Shown: positions 8,763 through 16,886 of the stretch, piece after piece
How the letters are laid out: each line of letters opens with the position of its first letter
Position numbering within the stretch: position 1 is the first letter of the stretch
From: Hyphomicrobiales bacterium
GTDB lineage: Bacteria > Pseudomonadota > Alphaproteobacteria > Rhizobiales > Beijerinckiaceae
Direction: 5' to 3'
Length of the DNA: 64,000 nt
Assembly: GCA_017302635.1 (NCBI GenBank)
Contig: JAFLCX010000002.1
Coordinates: 1,255,979 to 1,319,978, forward strand
The notes under the pieces: model-generated
Databases searched by the model: none
What the model was told of the DNA's origin: nothing
The model's input: only the letters and a program-made list of their open reading frames with translations
Made by a program: the position numbers and the translations under genes

Positions 8763-9185
8763 TCAGCCGACGATCTCGTTGCCCGAGAAGAACTGGGCGA
8801 TTTCGATCGCGGCATTCTCCGGGCTGTCCGAGCCATGCACCGAGTTCTCGCCGACCGAGCGGGCGAACTTCTTGCGGATGGTGCCTTCGGCGGCGTTCGC
8901 AGGGTTGGTGGCCCCCATGATCTCGCGATAGCGCAGAACCGCGTTCTCGCCTTCGAGAACCTGCACCACGACCGGCGCGGAAATCATGAAATCCACGAGT
9001 TCGCCGAAGAAGGGGCGCTCCTTGTGGACGGCGTAGAAAGTCTCGGCCTCGCGGCGCGACATCTGGATGCGCTTCTGCGCGACGATGCGCAGGCCCGCGC
9101 CTTCGATCACGGCGTTGACCGCGCCCGTGAGGTTCCGCTCGGTCGCGTCCGGCTTGATGATGGAAAAGGTGCGCTGAATGGCCAT
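8763..9185 (-). CDS. ndk: Nucleoside diphosphate kinase
   Basis: Moves the gamma phosphate between nucleoside triphosphates and diphosphates through a phosphohistidine. The 140-residue protein is full length for the bacterial family. It starts [14 protein letters not shown], and the catalytic histidine is H117 in the motif NSVHGSDS. The binding residues around RPFFGELV and the [10 protein letters not shown] segment are present. A GAGAG Shine-Dalgarno precedes the ATG. A strong terminator follows. The ndk leader contains a ten-base hairpin. Confidence 0.97.
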   Translation of the reverse strand: MAIQRTFSIIKPDATERNLTGAVNAVIEGAGLRIVAQKRIQMSRREAETFYAVHKERPFFGELVDFMISAPVVVQVLEGENAVLRYREIMGATNPANAAEGTIRKKFARSVGENSVHGSDSPENAAIEIAQFFSGNEIVG

Positions 9186-9213
9186 GTCTCACTCTCTCGT
9201 TTTGCAAATCATG

Positions 9214-9239
9214 TCTCGCGGGCCGCATAGCCCGCGAGA
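9214..9239. other. Hairpin in the aqpZ-ndk spacer
   Basis: TCTCGCGGGC (9214-9223) and GCCCGCGAGA (9230-9239) form a perfect ten-base stem with a six-base loop. No T-run follows on either strand, so a simple intrinsic terminator is not supported. It lies about 30 bases upstream of the ndk start and 35 bases past the aqpZ stop. Confidence 0.6.
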
Positions 9240-9271
9240 GTCGCAAACTCAAGAGCGAAGCGGGCGAAGCC

Positions 9272-9946
9272 TTACTCGTCAGCAGAAAGCAGCTTCGACT
9301 TGAACAGCAATCCGGCGACTGCCCCACCCGCCAAGGGTGCGAGGACATAGAGCCAGATCTGTGCCGCAGCCTGCCCGCCGACATAGAGGTTCGGCGCGAT
9401 CGTGCGCGCGGGGTTGAGCGAGTTGCCCGTCACCGGCACGAAGGCAAGGTGCAATACCGCGAGTGTCAGCCCGATCACGAGTCCAGCCACTGCACCCGCG
9501 CCGCCCTTGGCCTGCGTCGCGCCGAGAATGACGACCGTAAAGATCAGCGTCGCGATGAATTCGACGAGGAAGGCGATGCCGACGCCGGTTTTCACCGGAT
9601 CAAACGTGGTCTGACCAAAAGCTGTTCCGGCTTTGCCACCCAGCATGACAGCAAGAATCCCCGCGCCGATAAAGGCGCCGACCACCTGCGCGACCATGTA
9701 TTGCCCGCCCTCGGCCGGGCTCATCCGGCCCGACGTGATCATCGCGGCCGTCACGGCCGGGTTGATATGGCAGCCCGAGACCGGGCCGATCCCGTAAGCC
9801 ATCGCCGTGACAGAAAGGCCAAAGGCTAGCGCAATCGGTACGATGCCGAGCGGCATCACGCCGCCGAATCCCGCAAGTGCCACCGAACCGCAACCGACGA
9901 GCACGAGCACCGCCGTGCCAAAAGCTTCTGCAATGAGTTTCTTCAT
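9272..9946 (-). CDS. aqpZ: Aquaporin Z-type water channel
   Basis: A 224-residue six-helix channel. Both NPA boxes are present: HINPAVT after the second helix and SLNPART after the fifth. The selectivity-filter residues of AqpZ (a histidine in LHLAF, the threonine in PVTGNS, and the arginine after the second NPA) appear conserved, which favours water over glycerol. The ATG at 9946 gives the expected N-terminus MKKLIAEAFGTAVLV; the longer open frame upstream has no channel-like sequence. The upstream gap is shared with the divergent ABC-F gene. Confidence 0.92.
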   Translation of the reverse strand: MKKLIAEAFGTAVLVLVGCGSVALAGFGGVMPLGIVPIALAFGLSVTAMAYGIGPVSGCHINPAVTAAMITSGRMSPAEGGQYMVAQVVGAFIGAGILAVMLGGKAGTAFGQTTFDPVKTGVGIAFLVEFIATLIFTVVILGATQAKGGAGAVAGLVIGLTLAVLHLAFVPVTGNSLNPARTIAPNLYVGGQAAAQIWLYVLAPLAGGAVAGLLFKSKLLSADE

Positions 9947-10166
9947 TGGAATATCCCCGTTCCTCAAGGCCAGATGGCGGGCCTTTTCGACCCCCCTTGT
10001 GCCTCGCATCGCGCTATTTGCACGGATGCCTCCAGCCACGGCGCAAACGCTAACGAGCTTTCGACAAAAGTCGAATGACGCGCGTATCAAGCCTGTGGAT
10101 TTCCGCCTGATCGCACTCGAAAACGACAGGTGACAGCAGGCGCTGAGCCTGCTTATAGGCCGCACC

Positions 10167-12032
10167 ATGCTCTCGCTCACCGCCCTCACCTATCGGCTCG
10201 GCAACCGGCTTTTGCTCGATCAGGCCACTGCGCAAGTACCCGGCGGCGCGCGCGTGGGCCTGATCGGACGCAATGGCTGTGGGAAATCGACGCTCTTTCG
10301 GCTGATCCTGGGCGAGATCGCGCTCGAAAGCGGCACGATCAGCATGCCACGTCAGGCCATTCTGAGCCATGTGGCGCAAGAGGCGCCGGGCGGACCGGAA
10401 ACGCTGCTCGATACGGTACTCGCGGCAGATCGTGAGCGCCTTGCGCTGCTGGCCGAGGCAGAGACCGCGATCGACCCCGCCCGCATCGCCGATATCCAGC
10501 TTCGCCTCGCCGATATCGGGGCGGAAGCTGCGCCGGCGCGGGCGGCCGCCATTCTCTCGGGCCTCGGGTTTTCGGCCAGTGATATCCATCGCCCCTGCTC
10601 GGAATTCTCAGGCGGGTGGCGGATGCGCGTAGCCCTCGCCGCCGTTCTGTTTCGCGAGCCTGACCTGCTGCTGCTCGATGAACCGACGAACTACCTCGAT
10701 ATCGAAGGCGCGTTCTGGCTCACCGAGCATCTGAAACGATATCCGCACACTTTGCTGGTGATTTCGCATGATCGCGATTTTCTCGATGAGGTAAGCGATC
10801 ACACATTGCATATGGATCGCGGCAAGCTGACCCTCTACCGCGGTGGCTACTCGAGTTTCGCACGCCAGCGCGCCGAGAAGGCGATGCTGGCTGAAAAAGC
10901 CGCCGACAAACTTGCGGCTGAACGGGCCCATCTTCAGGCCTTCATCGATCGCTTCAAGGCCAAGGCGTCAAAGGCGAAGCAGGCACAATCCAGAGTGAAG
11001 CGGCTCGAAAAGCTTGGGCCGGTCGCGACCTTTGCGCGCGAGGAGGCGGCAGAAATCCGCCTGCCGGACCCGGAAAAGCCGCTTCAGCCACCGATCATTT
11101 CCATGGAGGCGGCCTCGACCGGCTACGGCGAGCGTACGGTGCTTTCAGGACTCACGCTGTCGATTTCCGATGACGACCGGATCGGTCTTCTGGGCCAGAA
11201 CGGAAACGGCAAATCAACGCTTGTGAAGTTGATCGCCGGCCGTATCGAAGCGAAGTCCGGCGAGGTCACGCGGGCGCGGGGCATGAACATCGCCTATTTC
11301 GCGCAGCATCAGCTCGATGAACTGGATTCCGATGCGACGCCCGCTCTCATGGTGCGGCGCAAGATGCCGCAGGCTGGCGAAGCAATCGTCCGGTCTGCTG
11401 CGGCGCGGCTCGGATTCGGGGCCGAGAAGGCCGATACACCGATCTCCCAGCTCTCCGGTGGCGAGAAGGCGCGGCTGCTGTTGGGCCTCGCGGCTTTCGA
11501 GGGGCCGCATCTCCTGATCCTCGACGAGCCCACGAACCATCTCGATATCCCGATGCGTGATGCGCTGGTCGAGGCGCTGGCGGGATACAAGGGCGCGGTG
11601 ATCATCGTCAGCCATGATCGCGCGCTGCTGGACGCCGCCTGCGACCGACTCTGGCTCGTCGCAGACGGACGGGTGAAACCGTTCAACGACGATCTCGATG
11701 CCTATGCCCGCCAGGTGCTTGAGGCGCGCAAGGACTCAGGGAAGCGCGGGAGCGAAACGCCCTCCTCCCTGAGGGAAGAGCGCCGCGCCGCTGCCGAAAA
11801 GCGGCAACATCTGAAACCTTTGCGCGAGAAAGCGAAACTGCTGGAACAGCAGATGGAAAAACTGACCGCGCTACTCGCCCGAGCCGATGAGGCGCTCGCC
11901 AATCCCGGCATCTTCCGCGATCAACCGGCGAAGGCCAGCCAGTTGGCAAAGGATCGCTCAACCCTCGCGGAGAAGCTCGCACAGGCGGAAGAGGAATGGC
12001 TTGTTGTAATGGGGGAACTCGAGGAAACGTGA
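10167..12032 (+). CDS. ABC-F family ATPase (Uup/YheS type)
   Basis: A 621-residue soluble protein with two ABC ATPase domains and no membrane part, as in translation-associated ABC-F proteins. Walker A motifs are GLIGRNGCGKST near residue 32 and GLLGQNGNGKST near 340. Signature motifs are FSGGWRMR and LSGGEKAR, with Walker B LLLDEPTNYLD and LILDEPTNHLD. The linker between the domains is charged and helical (KAKASKAKQAQSRVKRLEK), the expected P-site tRNA interaction motif. The C-terminal 100 residues form a charged coiled coil seen in Uup/YheS members. Drug-resistance subtypes are not supported by anything specific here. The gene is divergent from aqpZ. Confidence 0.9.
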   Translation: MLSLTALTYRLGNRLLLDQATAQVPGGARVGLIGRNGCGKSTLFRLILGEIALESGTISMPRQAILSHVAQEAPGGPETLLDTVLAADRERLALLAEAETAIDPARIADIQLRLADIGAEAAPARAAAILSGLGFSASDIHRPCSEFSGGWRMRVALAAVLFREPDLLLLDEPTNYLDIEGAFWLTEHLKRYPHTLLVISHDRDFLDEVSDHTLHMDRGKLTLYRGGYSSFARQRAEKAMLAEKAADKLAAERAHLQAFIDRFKAKASKAKQAQSRVKRLEKLGPVATFAREEAAEIRLPDPEKPLQPPIISMEAASTGYGERTVLSGLTLSISDDDRIGLLGQNGNGKSTLVKLIAGRIEAKSGEVTRARGMNIAYFAQHQLDELDSDATPALMVRRKMPQAGEAIVRSAAARLGFGAEKADTPISQLSGGEKARLLLGLAAFEGPHLLILDEPTNHLDIPMRDALVEALAGYKGAVIIVSHDRALLDAACDRLWLVADGRVKPFNDDLDAYARQVLEARKDSGKRGSETPSSLREERRAAAEKRQHLKPLREKAKLLEQQMEKLTALLARADEALANPGIFRDQPAKASQLAKDRSTLAEKLAQAEEEWLVVMGELEET

Positions 12033-12042
12033 GCAGAACTCC

Positions 12043-12405
12043 TCAACTACGCTCGCCGCACTTCGCGCGTGCATCAGGATGAGAATACATACGCGTTTCT
12101 CGATTATAGACAGCGCCCGGGAGTTGTTGAATGCATCGACCGCGTTCGCTCTTTGCTGGCGGGGCGCTCTTCGCAGGCATATTTGCAGCCAGAACACGAT
12201 CGACACAGGACCTGATGGCGCTTGCTTGAGCTTCTGTTTGTGGATTGCTGGTCTTCGACAGACCAACCTTGTCCCAACAGAACCCGCGGGCGTTGCGGGC
12301 CTCCTGATGGGTGCCCCCGTAGCTGCTCAAATTTATATTTAGTCCTGTTTGGGCGTTTGCAACAGCAGCAGACAAAATAAATGAACAAATAAGCAAGACT
12401 CTCAT
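12043..12405 (-). CDS. Small secreted protein of unknown function
   Basis: A 120-residue protein I do not recognise. It begins with a clear signal peptide ending in VANAQ, followed by a 100-residue mature part with four cysteines (in GFCWDKV, IRSCVDRV, RGRCIQQ and AKCGER), possibly two disulfides. AGGGGA lies nine bases before the ATG. The segment 12080-12440 looks more AT-rich than its neighbours, including the upstream region, which hints at a later acquisition. An overlapping frame on the plus strand has neither a signal peptide nor a ribosome-binding site and is less likely. The gene converges with the ABC-F gene, ten bases apart. Confidence 0.6.
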   Translation of the reverse strand: MRVLLICSFILSAAVANAQTGLNINLSSYGGTHQEARNARGFCWDKVGLSKTSNPQTEAQASAIRSCVDRVLAANMPAKSAPPAKSERGRCIQQLPGAVYNRETRMYSHPDARAKCGERS

Positions 12406-12459
12406 GACAATGATTCCCCTAAATTTCTGTTTGAAATTGCAATTCTCTTCTGGGTGACG

Positions 12460-12906
12460 TCAAGCCTTCTTGACCCAGCGCCCGCCTTCCTGTTGCCAGT
12501 AGGTCGCGGGATGGCCAAGGCCCTTGACGGCTTTCCAGGCCGCACGCGCTTCGTCCAGCGCCTCGGGATCATCGCCATCGAACATGAGAACGACACGCTC
12601 GACATCATATTCGGCAGGGAGTTTGGCTCGATCAATCAGGAAGATCACGCCCGGCTCGTTGACGCGGGTGTCCTTCGTGGAAAGAAGGATCGGCTGGTGC
12701 TCGGGCTCGCCATCCTCCTCGCGGCCATGCGGCAGGAAGCTCTGCTCGGAATAGGTCCAGAGCGCTTCATCGAGCGCGCCAAGGCGCTCCTCAGATCCGG
12801 CGCGGACGAGCGCATTCCAGCCTCGTTCCAACGACTTTTCAAGGAGTTGCGGCAGAACCTGCTCGAGGCGTTGCCCGGCGAGATGGTAGAAGAGAATTTC
12901 GGTCAT
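12460..12906 (-). CDS. holC: DNA polymerase III chi subunit
   Basis: Chi links the clamp loader to single-strand binding protein at the replication fork. The 148-residue protein has the family layout: MTEILFYHLAG, the central LVRAGSEERLGALDEALWTY, FLPHGREEDGEPEHQPILL and the C-terminal YWQQEGGRWVKKA. Length is normal for the alphaproteobacterial form. It lies 32 bases after pepA on the same strand, the usual pepA-holC pairing, and is probably cotranscribed with it. Confidence 0.93.
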   Translation of the reverse strand: MTEILFYHLAGQRLEQVLPQLLEKSLERGWNALVRAGSEERLGALDEALWTYSEQSFLPHGREEDGEPEHQPILLSTKDTRVNEPGVIFLIDRAKLPAEYDVERVVLMFDGDDPEALDEARAAWKAVKGLGHPATYWQQEGGRWVKKA

Positions 12907-12938
12907 CGGCTCAGCCTGTCAGTCCCGGCGATGCCCGT

Positions 12939-14444
12939 TCAGCCTTCATAGAAATCCGCAACCAACCGGTCGAGCAGGCGCACGCCGAAACCGGATGACC
13001 AGCCCTTGTTGATATCGGTCTGAGGCGAGCCCATCGCCGTGCCTGCGATATCGAGATGCGCCCATGGGCAGCCATCGACATAGCGCTGGAGAAATTGGGC
13101 GGCGGTGATTGATCCGCCGAAGCGCCCGCCGGTGTTTTTCATGTCGGCGACCTTGCTGTCGATCTGCTTGTCATATTCGGCGCCGAGCGGCATCCGCCAA
13201 AGCTTCTCGCCCGTCGCCTTGCCCGATTTGAACAGCCTTTCAGCAAGTTCATCGTTGTTCGAGAACAGCCCGGCATGTTCCTGCCCCAGCGCAACCATGA
13301 TCGCGCCGGTGAGTGTGGCAAGGTTCACCATGAAGGCAGGGTTGAATTTCTGCTTCACGTGCCAGAGCACATCGGCGAGCACGAGCCGCCCCTCGGCATC
13401 GGTGTTGATGATCTCGATCGTCTGGCCCGACATGGATTTCACGATGTCGCCAGGGCGCTGGGCCTTGCCGTCAGGCATGTTCTCGACGAGACCGATGGCG
13501 CCGATGACATTCGCCTTCGCCTTACGGCTCGCGAGGGCATGCATCAGGCCGACGACTGCCGCAGCGCCTGCCATGTCGCCTTTCATGTCTTCCATGCCCG
13601 CAGCGGGCTTGATCGAGATGCCGCCGGTATCGAACACCACGCCCTTGCCGACAAAGGCGATGGGCTGGGCCTTCTCGTTCTTCGCACCCATCCATTTCAT
13701 GATGACGAGGCGGCTTTCCTGCTCGGAGCCCTGCCCGACACCGAGCAGCGCGCGCATGCCGAGTTTTTTCATGGTCTTTTCGTCAAGGATTTCGATCTCG
13801 ACGCCGAGTTTTTCGAGCTTCTCGGCGCGCGCGGCGAATTCCACCGGAGTCAGGACATTCGGCGGCTCGTTCACGAGATCACGGGCGATCTCGACGCCAC
13901 CATAAATGGCTTCGCGCGTTTTCATCGCACGGCGCGCGGCAACGGGGTCCGCTACATGGAGGAGTACCGATTTCGCGACCTCGCCGTTCTCGTCCGGCTT
14001 CTTCTTCGTAATGTAGCGATCGAATTTGTAGGCTGCGAGCTTCATGCCGAGTGCGAAATCGGCAGAATCCTCAGGAGAGAACGGGCCTTTCGGTGTGATC
14101 AGCAGCACCGAGGCATCGCGGCCCTTCGGCAGTTTCGAATAGACCTGTCCGCCGAGGCGCACAAAACCGGGGCGGGATTCCTCGTCGTCGCTGTCGACCC
14201 CGATGATGACGACATGGGTCGGCTTCTCGCCGAACCCGGTTTCAGCCGGCAAAGCGAGCGCAGCCCCGGTCTTGCCCTTGAAATTCTCGGCCGACATCGC
14301 CTCGGAAAGGCGCTTTGCGGGCGCAGCACCCAGCCGTTGCGTCAATTCGGGTGCGAGACCGGATTTGCCGGCGAGCACGGCCAGAACCGGCCCGGCGCCC
14401 TGCTGGGCGAGCGGCACGAAAGACAAGGTGAGGCCTGTCGACAT
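12939..14444 (-). CDS. pepA: Leucyl aminopeptidase (M17 family)
   Basis: A 501-residue cytosolic metallo-exopeptidase that removes N-terminal residues from peptides. The C-terminal catalytic domain has the M17 signature NTDAEGRL, the upstream metal-binding block [15 protein letters not shown] and the GDMAGAAAV segment. The N-terminal domain is also full length. Some family members double as DNA-binding factors; nothing here tests that. It heads a pepA-holC unit and is divergent from lptF across 181 bp, the order widely kept in Alphaproteobacteria. Confidence 0.95.
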   Translation of the reverse strand: MSTGLTLSFVPLAQQGAGPVLAVLAGKSGLAPELTQRLGAAPAKRLSEAMSAENFKGKTGAALALPAETGFGEKPTHVVIIGVDSDDEESRPGFVRLGGQVYSKLPKGRDASVLLITPKGPFSPEDSADFALGMKLAAYKFDRYITKKKPDENGEVAKSVLLHVADPVAARRAMKTREAIYGGVEIARDLVNEPPNVLTPVEFAARAEKLEKLGVEIEILDEKTMKKLGMRALLGVGQGSEQESRLVIMKWMGAKNEKAQPIAFVGKGVVFDTGGISIKPAAGMEDMKGDMAGAAAVVGLMHALASRKAKANVIGAIGLVENMPDGKAQRPGDIVKSMSGQTIEIINTDAEGRLVLADVLWHVKQKFNPAFMVNLATLTGAIMVALGQEHAGLFSNNDELAERLFKSGKATGEKLWRMPLGAEYDKQIDSKVADMKNTGGRFGGSITAAQFLQRYVDGCPWAHLDIAGTAMGSPQTDINKGWSSGFGVRLLDRLVADFYEG

Positions 14445-14625
14445 TCAATTCCCCGATCCGTTTGCAAAAGCTGGCAAAGACCGATTCACAGCGGCCTTGC
14501 ATGCGGGAAATTGAAACGGATCGCTTTCCCTCGCAAGTGCAGCATTGTCACGCAGCCGGAACTTGGCTGACAATCATGTGAACTTGCCTTGCGCGCGCCC
14601 CGATTTCACGGCAGGGAAGACCATC

Positions 14626-15807
14626 ATGCTGATGGTCGAGCGCTATATTTTCAGGCTTGCGGCGGTGGCCTTCGCCGCCTGTCTTGTCGCGCTCACCGCG
14701 ATCATCTGGCTGAGCCAGGCCTTGCGCGAACTGAACCTCGTGACCGGCAAGGGCCAGACCATCCTCATCTTCCTCGAAGTGACACTTCTGGGCATCCCTG
14801 CGCTTGTGATGATCATCGCGCCGCTCGCGCTGTTCATTGCCATCCTCTACACGCTCAACCGCCTGAATTCCGACAGCGAACTGATTGTGATGAGCGCGGC
14901 GGGCATCTCGCCGCTCACGATCTTGCGCCCCTTCGCGATCCTCACGCTCATCGTCTGCACGCTCGTGGGTACGATGACGCTTTATGCCATGCCGGAGAGC
15001 TTCCGCTCACTGCGTACGCTGATCAGCAAGGTGCGGGCTGATGTTGTCACGCGCATCTTGCAGGAAGGGAAATTCGTCGATCTCGACAAGGGGCTGGTCT
15101 TCCATTTCCGCGAGCGGCTTCAGGGCGGCGCGATGGGCGGCGTGATGATCCACGATTCGCGTGACCCGAGGCTGCACTCGGTCTATCTCGCCGAGCGCGG
15201 ACAGGTGGTGGAGGTGGATCAGGCCACCTACCTCATTCTCGAAAAAGGTTCGATGCAGCGGCAGGAGAGCGGCCAGCGTGGAGCCTCCCTGATCGCCTTC
15301 GCGCGCTATGTGTTCGACCTCGACCAGTTCGAGCAGGCCGGCGGGCAAATCCAGTTCAAGCCGCGCGAATGGCGCACGGGCGAATTGCTGTTCAATCTCG
15401 ACCGTTCGGACAGTTACGTTCGGGCGATCTATGGCCGATTCCGGGCCGAGCTGCATGACCGCCTTACCAACCCGCTCTACCCGCTTGCGACACTCGCGAT
15501 CGCTTTTGCAGCGCTTGGCAACCCCCGCACGACCCGTCAGGGGCGTGGCCAGGCGATTTTTGGCGCTGTCGTCGCGCTGATCGCGATGCGCATTGCCGGT
15601 TTTGCGGCCGCAAGTTTCGCCGTCCGGTCCGCCTATGGTGTTCCGCTCATGTATCTTGTCCCGATCACCGCGACCGGCATTGCTGCCATGATGGCTTGGC
15701 GCTCGGTCCGACCGATCAAACGTTCACAGGCCATGGATCGCCTGTGGGATCTGGTCTCCGCGCTCGCGATGCGACTGCTGCCGTCTGGCCGGAGGTCCGC
15801 GGCATGA
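14626..15807 (+). CDS. lptF: LPS export ABC transporter permease LptF
   Basis: A 393-residue inner-membrane protein of the YjgP/YjgQ family. With LptG and the ATPase LptB it extracts lipopolysaccharide from the inner membrane. Three N-terminal helices come first (residues about 10-120, including LLGIPALVMIIAPLALF), then a periplasmic jellyroll region (about 130-270), then three more helices. The ATG at 14626 follows AGGGAAG with good spacing; an earlier in-frame start lacks this. Its stop overlaps lptG as ATGA. lptA, lptB and lptC are not in the window. Confidence 0.93.
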   Translation: MLMVERYIFRLAAVAFAACLVALTAIIWLSQALRELNLVTGKGQTILIFLEVTLLGIPALVMIIAPLALFIAILYTLNRLNSDSELIVMSAAGISPLTILRPFAILTLIVCTLVGTMTLYAMPESFRSLRTLISKVRADVVTRILQEGKFVDLDKGLVFHFRERLQGGAMGGVMIHDSRDPRLHSVYLAERGQVVEVDQATYLILEKGSMQRQESGQRGASLIAFARYVFDLDQFEQAGGQIQFKPREWRTGELLFNLDRSDSYVRAIYGRFRAELHDRLTNPLYPLATLAIAFAALGNPRTTRQGRGQAIFGAVVALIAMRIAGFAAASFAVRSAYGVPLMYLVPITATGIAAMMAWRSVRPIKRSQAMDRLWDLVSALAMRLLPSGRRSAA

Positions 15808-16886
15808 TCGGACACACGCTCGGGCTCTATTTCGCGCGCCGCTTTGCAGGCTCGATTTTCATCGTGCTGGCCACGATTTTTGGACTGATCTACACGCTCG
15901 ATTTCGTCGAATTGATGCGCCGGGCCGGTGATGCCGTGGGTGCTTCCACGGGCACAATGGCGAAACTCGCGCTCTATCGCACGCCTGCAACGGCCGAGCA
16001 GGTCATTCCCTTCGGCATGCTCTTCGGCGCGATGGCCACTTTCATCGGCTTGTCCCGCAAGCTCGAACTGGTGGTAGCGCGCGCGGCGGGCTATTCCGCC
16101 TGGCAGTTTCTCACGCCGGCCCTGATCGTGGCGGTGCTGATCGGCGGCTTCGTCACCACCACCTACAACCCGATCTCCACCATCCTGAAGGATCGTGCCA
16201 ACGAGATGGAGGCGCATATCTTCCGGCGCGGCGGCGCGACATTGGGGCGGGTGATCTGGCTGCGCCAGCGCTCGGTCGATGGCGAGGCAATCATCCGCGC
16301 GACCTCGCTCGATTCGGCCTCGGATACCCTGCGCTCCGTCCAGTTCCTGCTGCTCGATGACAAGGGGCAGTTGCTGGAGCGAATCGAGGCGCCGACCGCG
16401 AGGCTGCGTAACGGATATTGGCGGCTGGAGAATGCGCGGGTGGTTTCCACCGATCTCGAACCGGAGACGGTCGCAACCTATCTCGTCGCGACAAATCTGA
16501 CCGGAGAAGAGGTTCGCTCGGCGCTCGGTCCGGGCCAAGCTGTGTCCTTCTGGTCGCTTCCTGAAATCATCGACAGACTGGAACTTGCGGGCCTCGACGC
16601 GACGCGGTATCGCCTGATTTATCAGACGCTGTGGGCGCGGCCGGCCTTGCTGGTCGCGATGGTTCTTGTTGCCGCTTGTTTTTCGTTAAAATTTTTGCGT
16701 TCTGGTGGTCTGGCGAAGATGGTGCTTGGTGGCGTGACGGCAGGTTTTAGCCTTTATGTGGCGACGGAAGTCGCAGAAGACCTGGGAAATGCAGGTGTGG
16801 TCTCGGCCATGCTCGCAGCCTGGGTGGCTCCTGCTGTTGCCTCAGCGCTTGGAATTCTGGTGCTTCTGAACAAGGAAGACGGCTGA
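15804..16886 (+). CDS. lptG: LPS export ABC transporter permease LptG
   Basis: A 360-residue partner of LptF with the same fold: helices at the N-terminus starting MIGHTLGLYFARRF, a periplasmic domain around 120-255 and three C-terminal helices. The start is fixed by its ATGA overlap with the lptF stop; the longer open frame upstream lies inside lptF. Its own stop overlaps the lptD start as TGATG, so lptF-lptG-lptD are translationally coupled. Confidence 0.93.
   Translation: MIGHTLGLYFARRFAGSIFIVLATIFGLIYTLDFVELMRRAGDAVGASTGTMAKLALYRTPATAEQVIPFGMLFGAMATFIGLSRKLELVVARAAGYSAWQFLTPALIVAVLIGGFVTTTYNPISTILKDRANEMEAHIFRRGGATLGRVIWLRQRSVDGEAIIRATSLDSASDTLRSVQFLLLDDKGQLLERIEAPTARLRNGYWRLENARVVSTDLEPETVATYLVATNLTGEEVRSALGPGQAVSFWSLPEIIDRLELAGLDATRYRLIYQTLWARPALLVAMVLVAACFSLKFLRSGGLAKMVLGGVTAGFSLYVATEVAEDLGNAGVVSAMLAAWVAPAVASALGILVLLNKEDG

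Noticed and set aside
10135..10153. Short hairpin AGCAGGC/GCCTGCT just before the ABC-F gene as an attenuator
   Set aside because: Only seven base pairs, no leader peptide and no T-run; too little to claim regulation.
12079..12342. An 87-residue plus-strand frame overlapping the small secreted protein gene
   Set aside because: No ribosome-binding site or signal peptide; the minus-strand frame has both.
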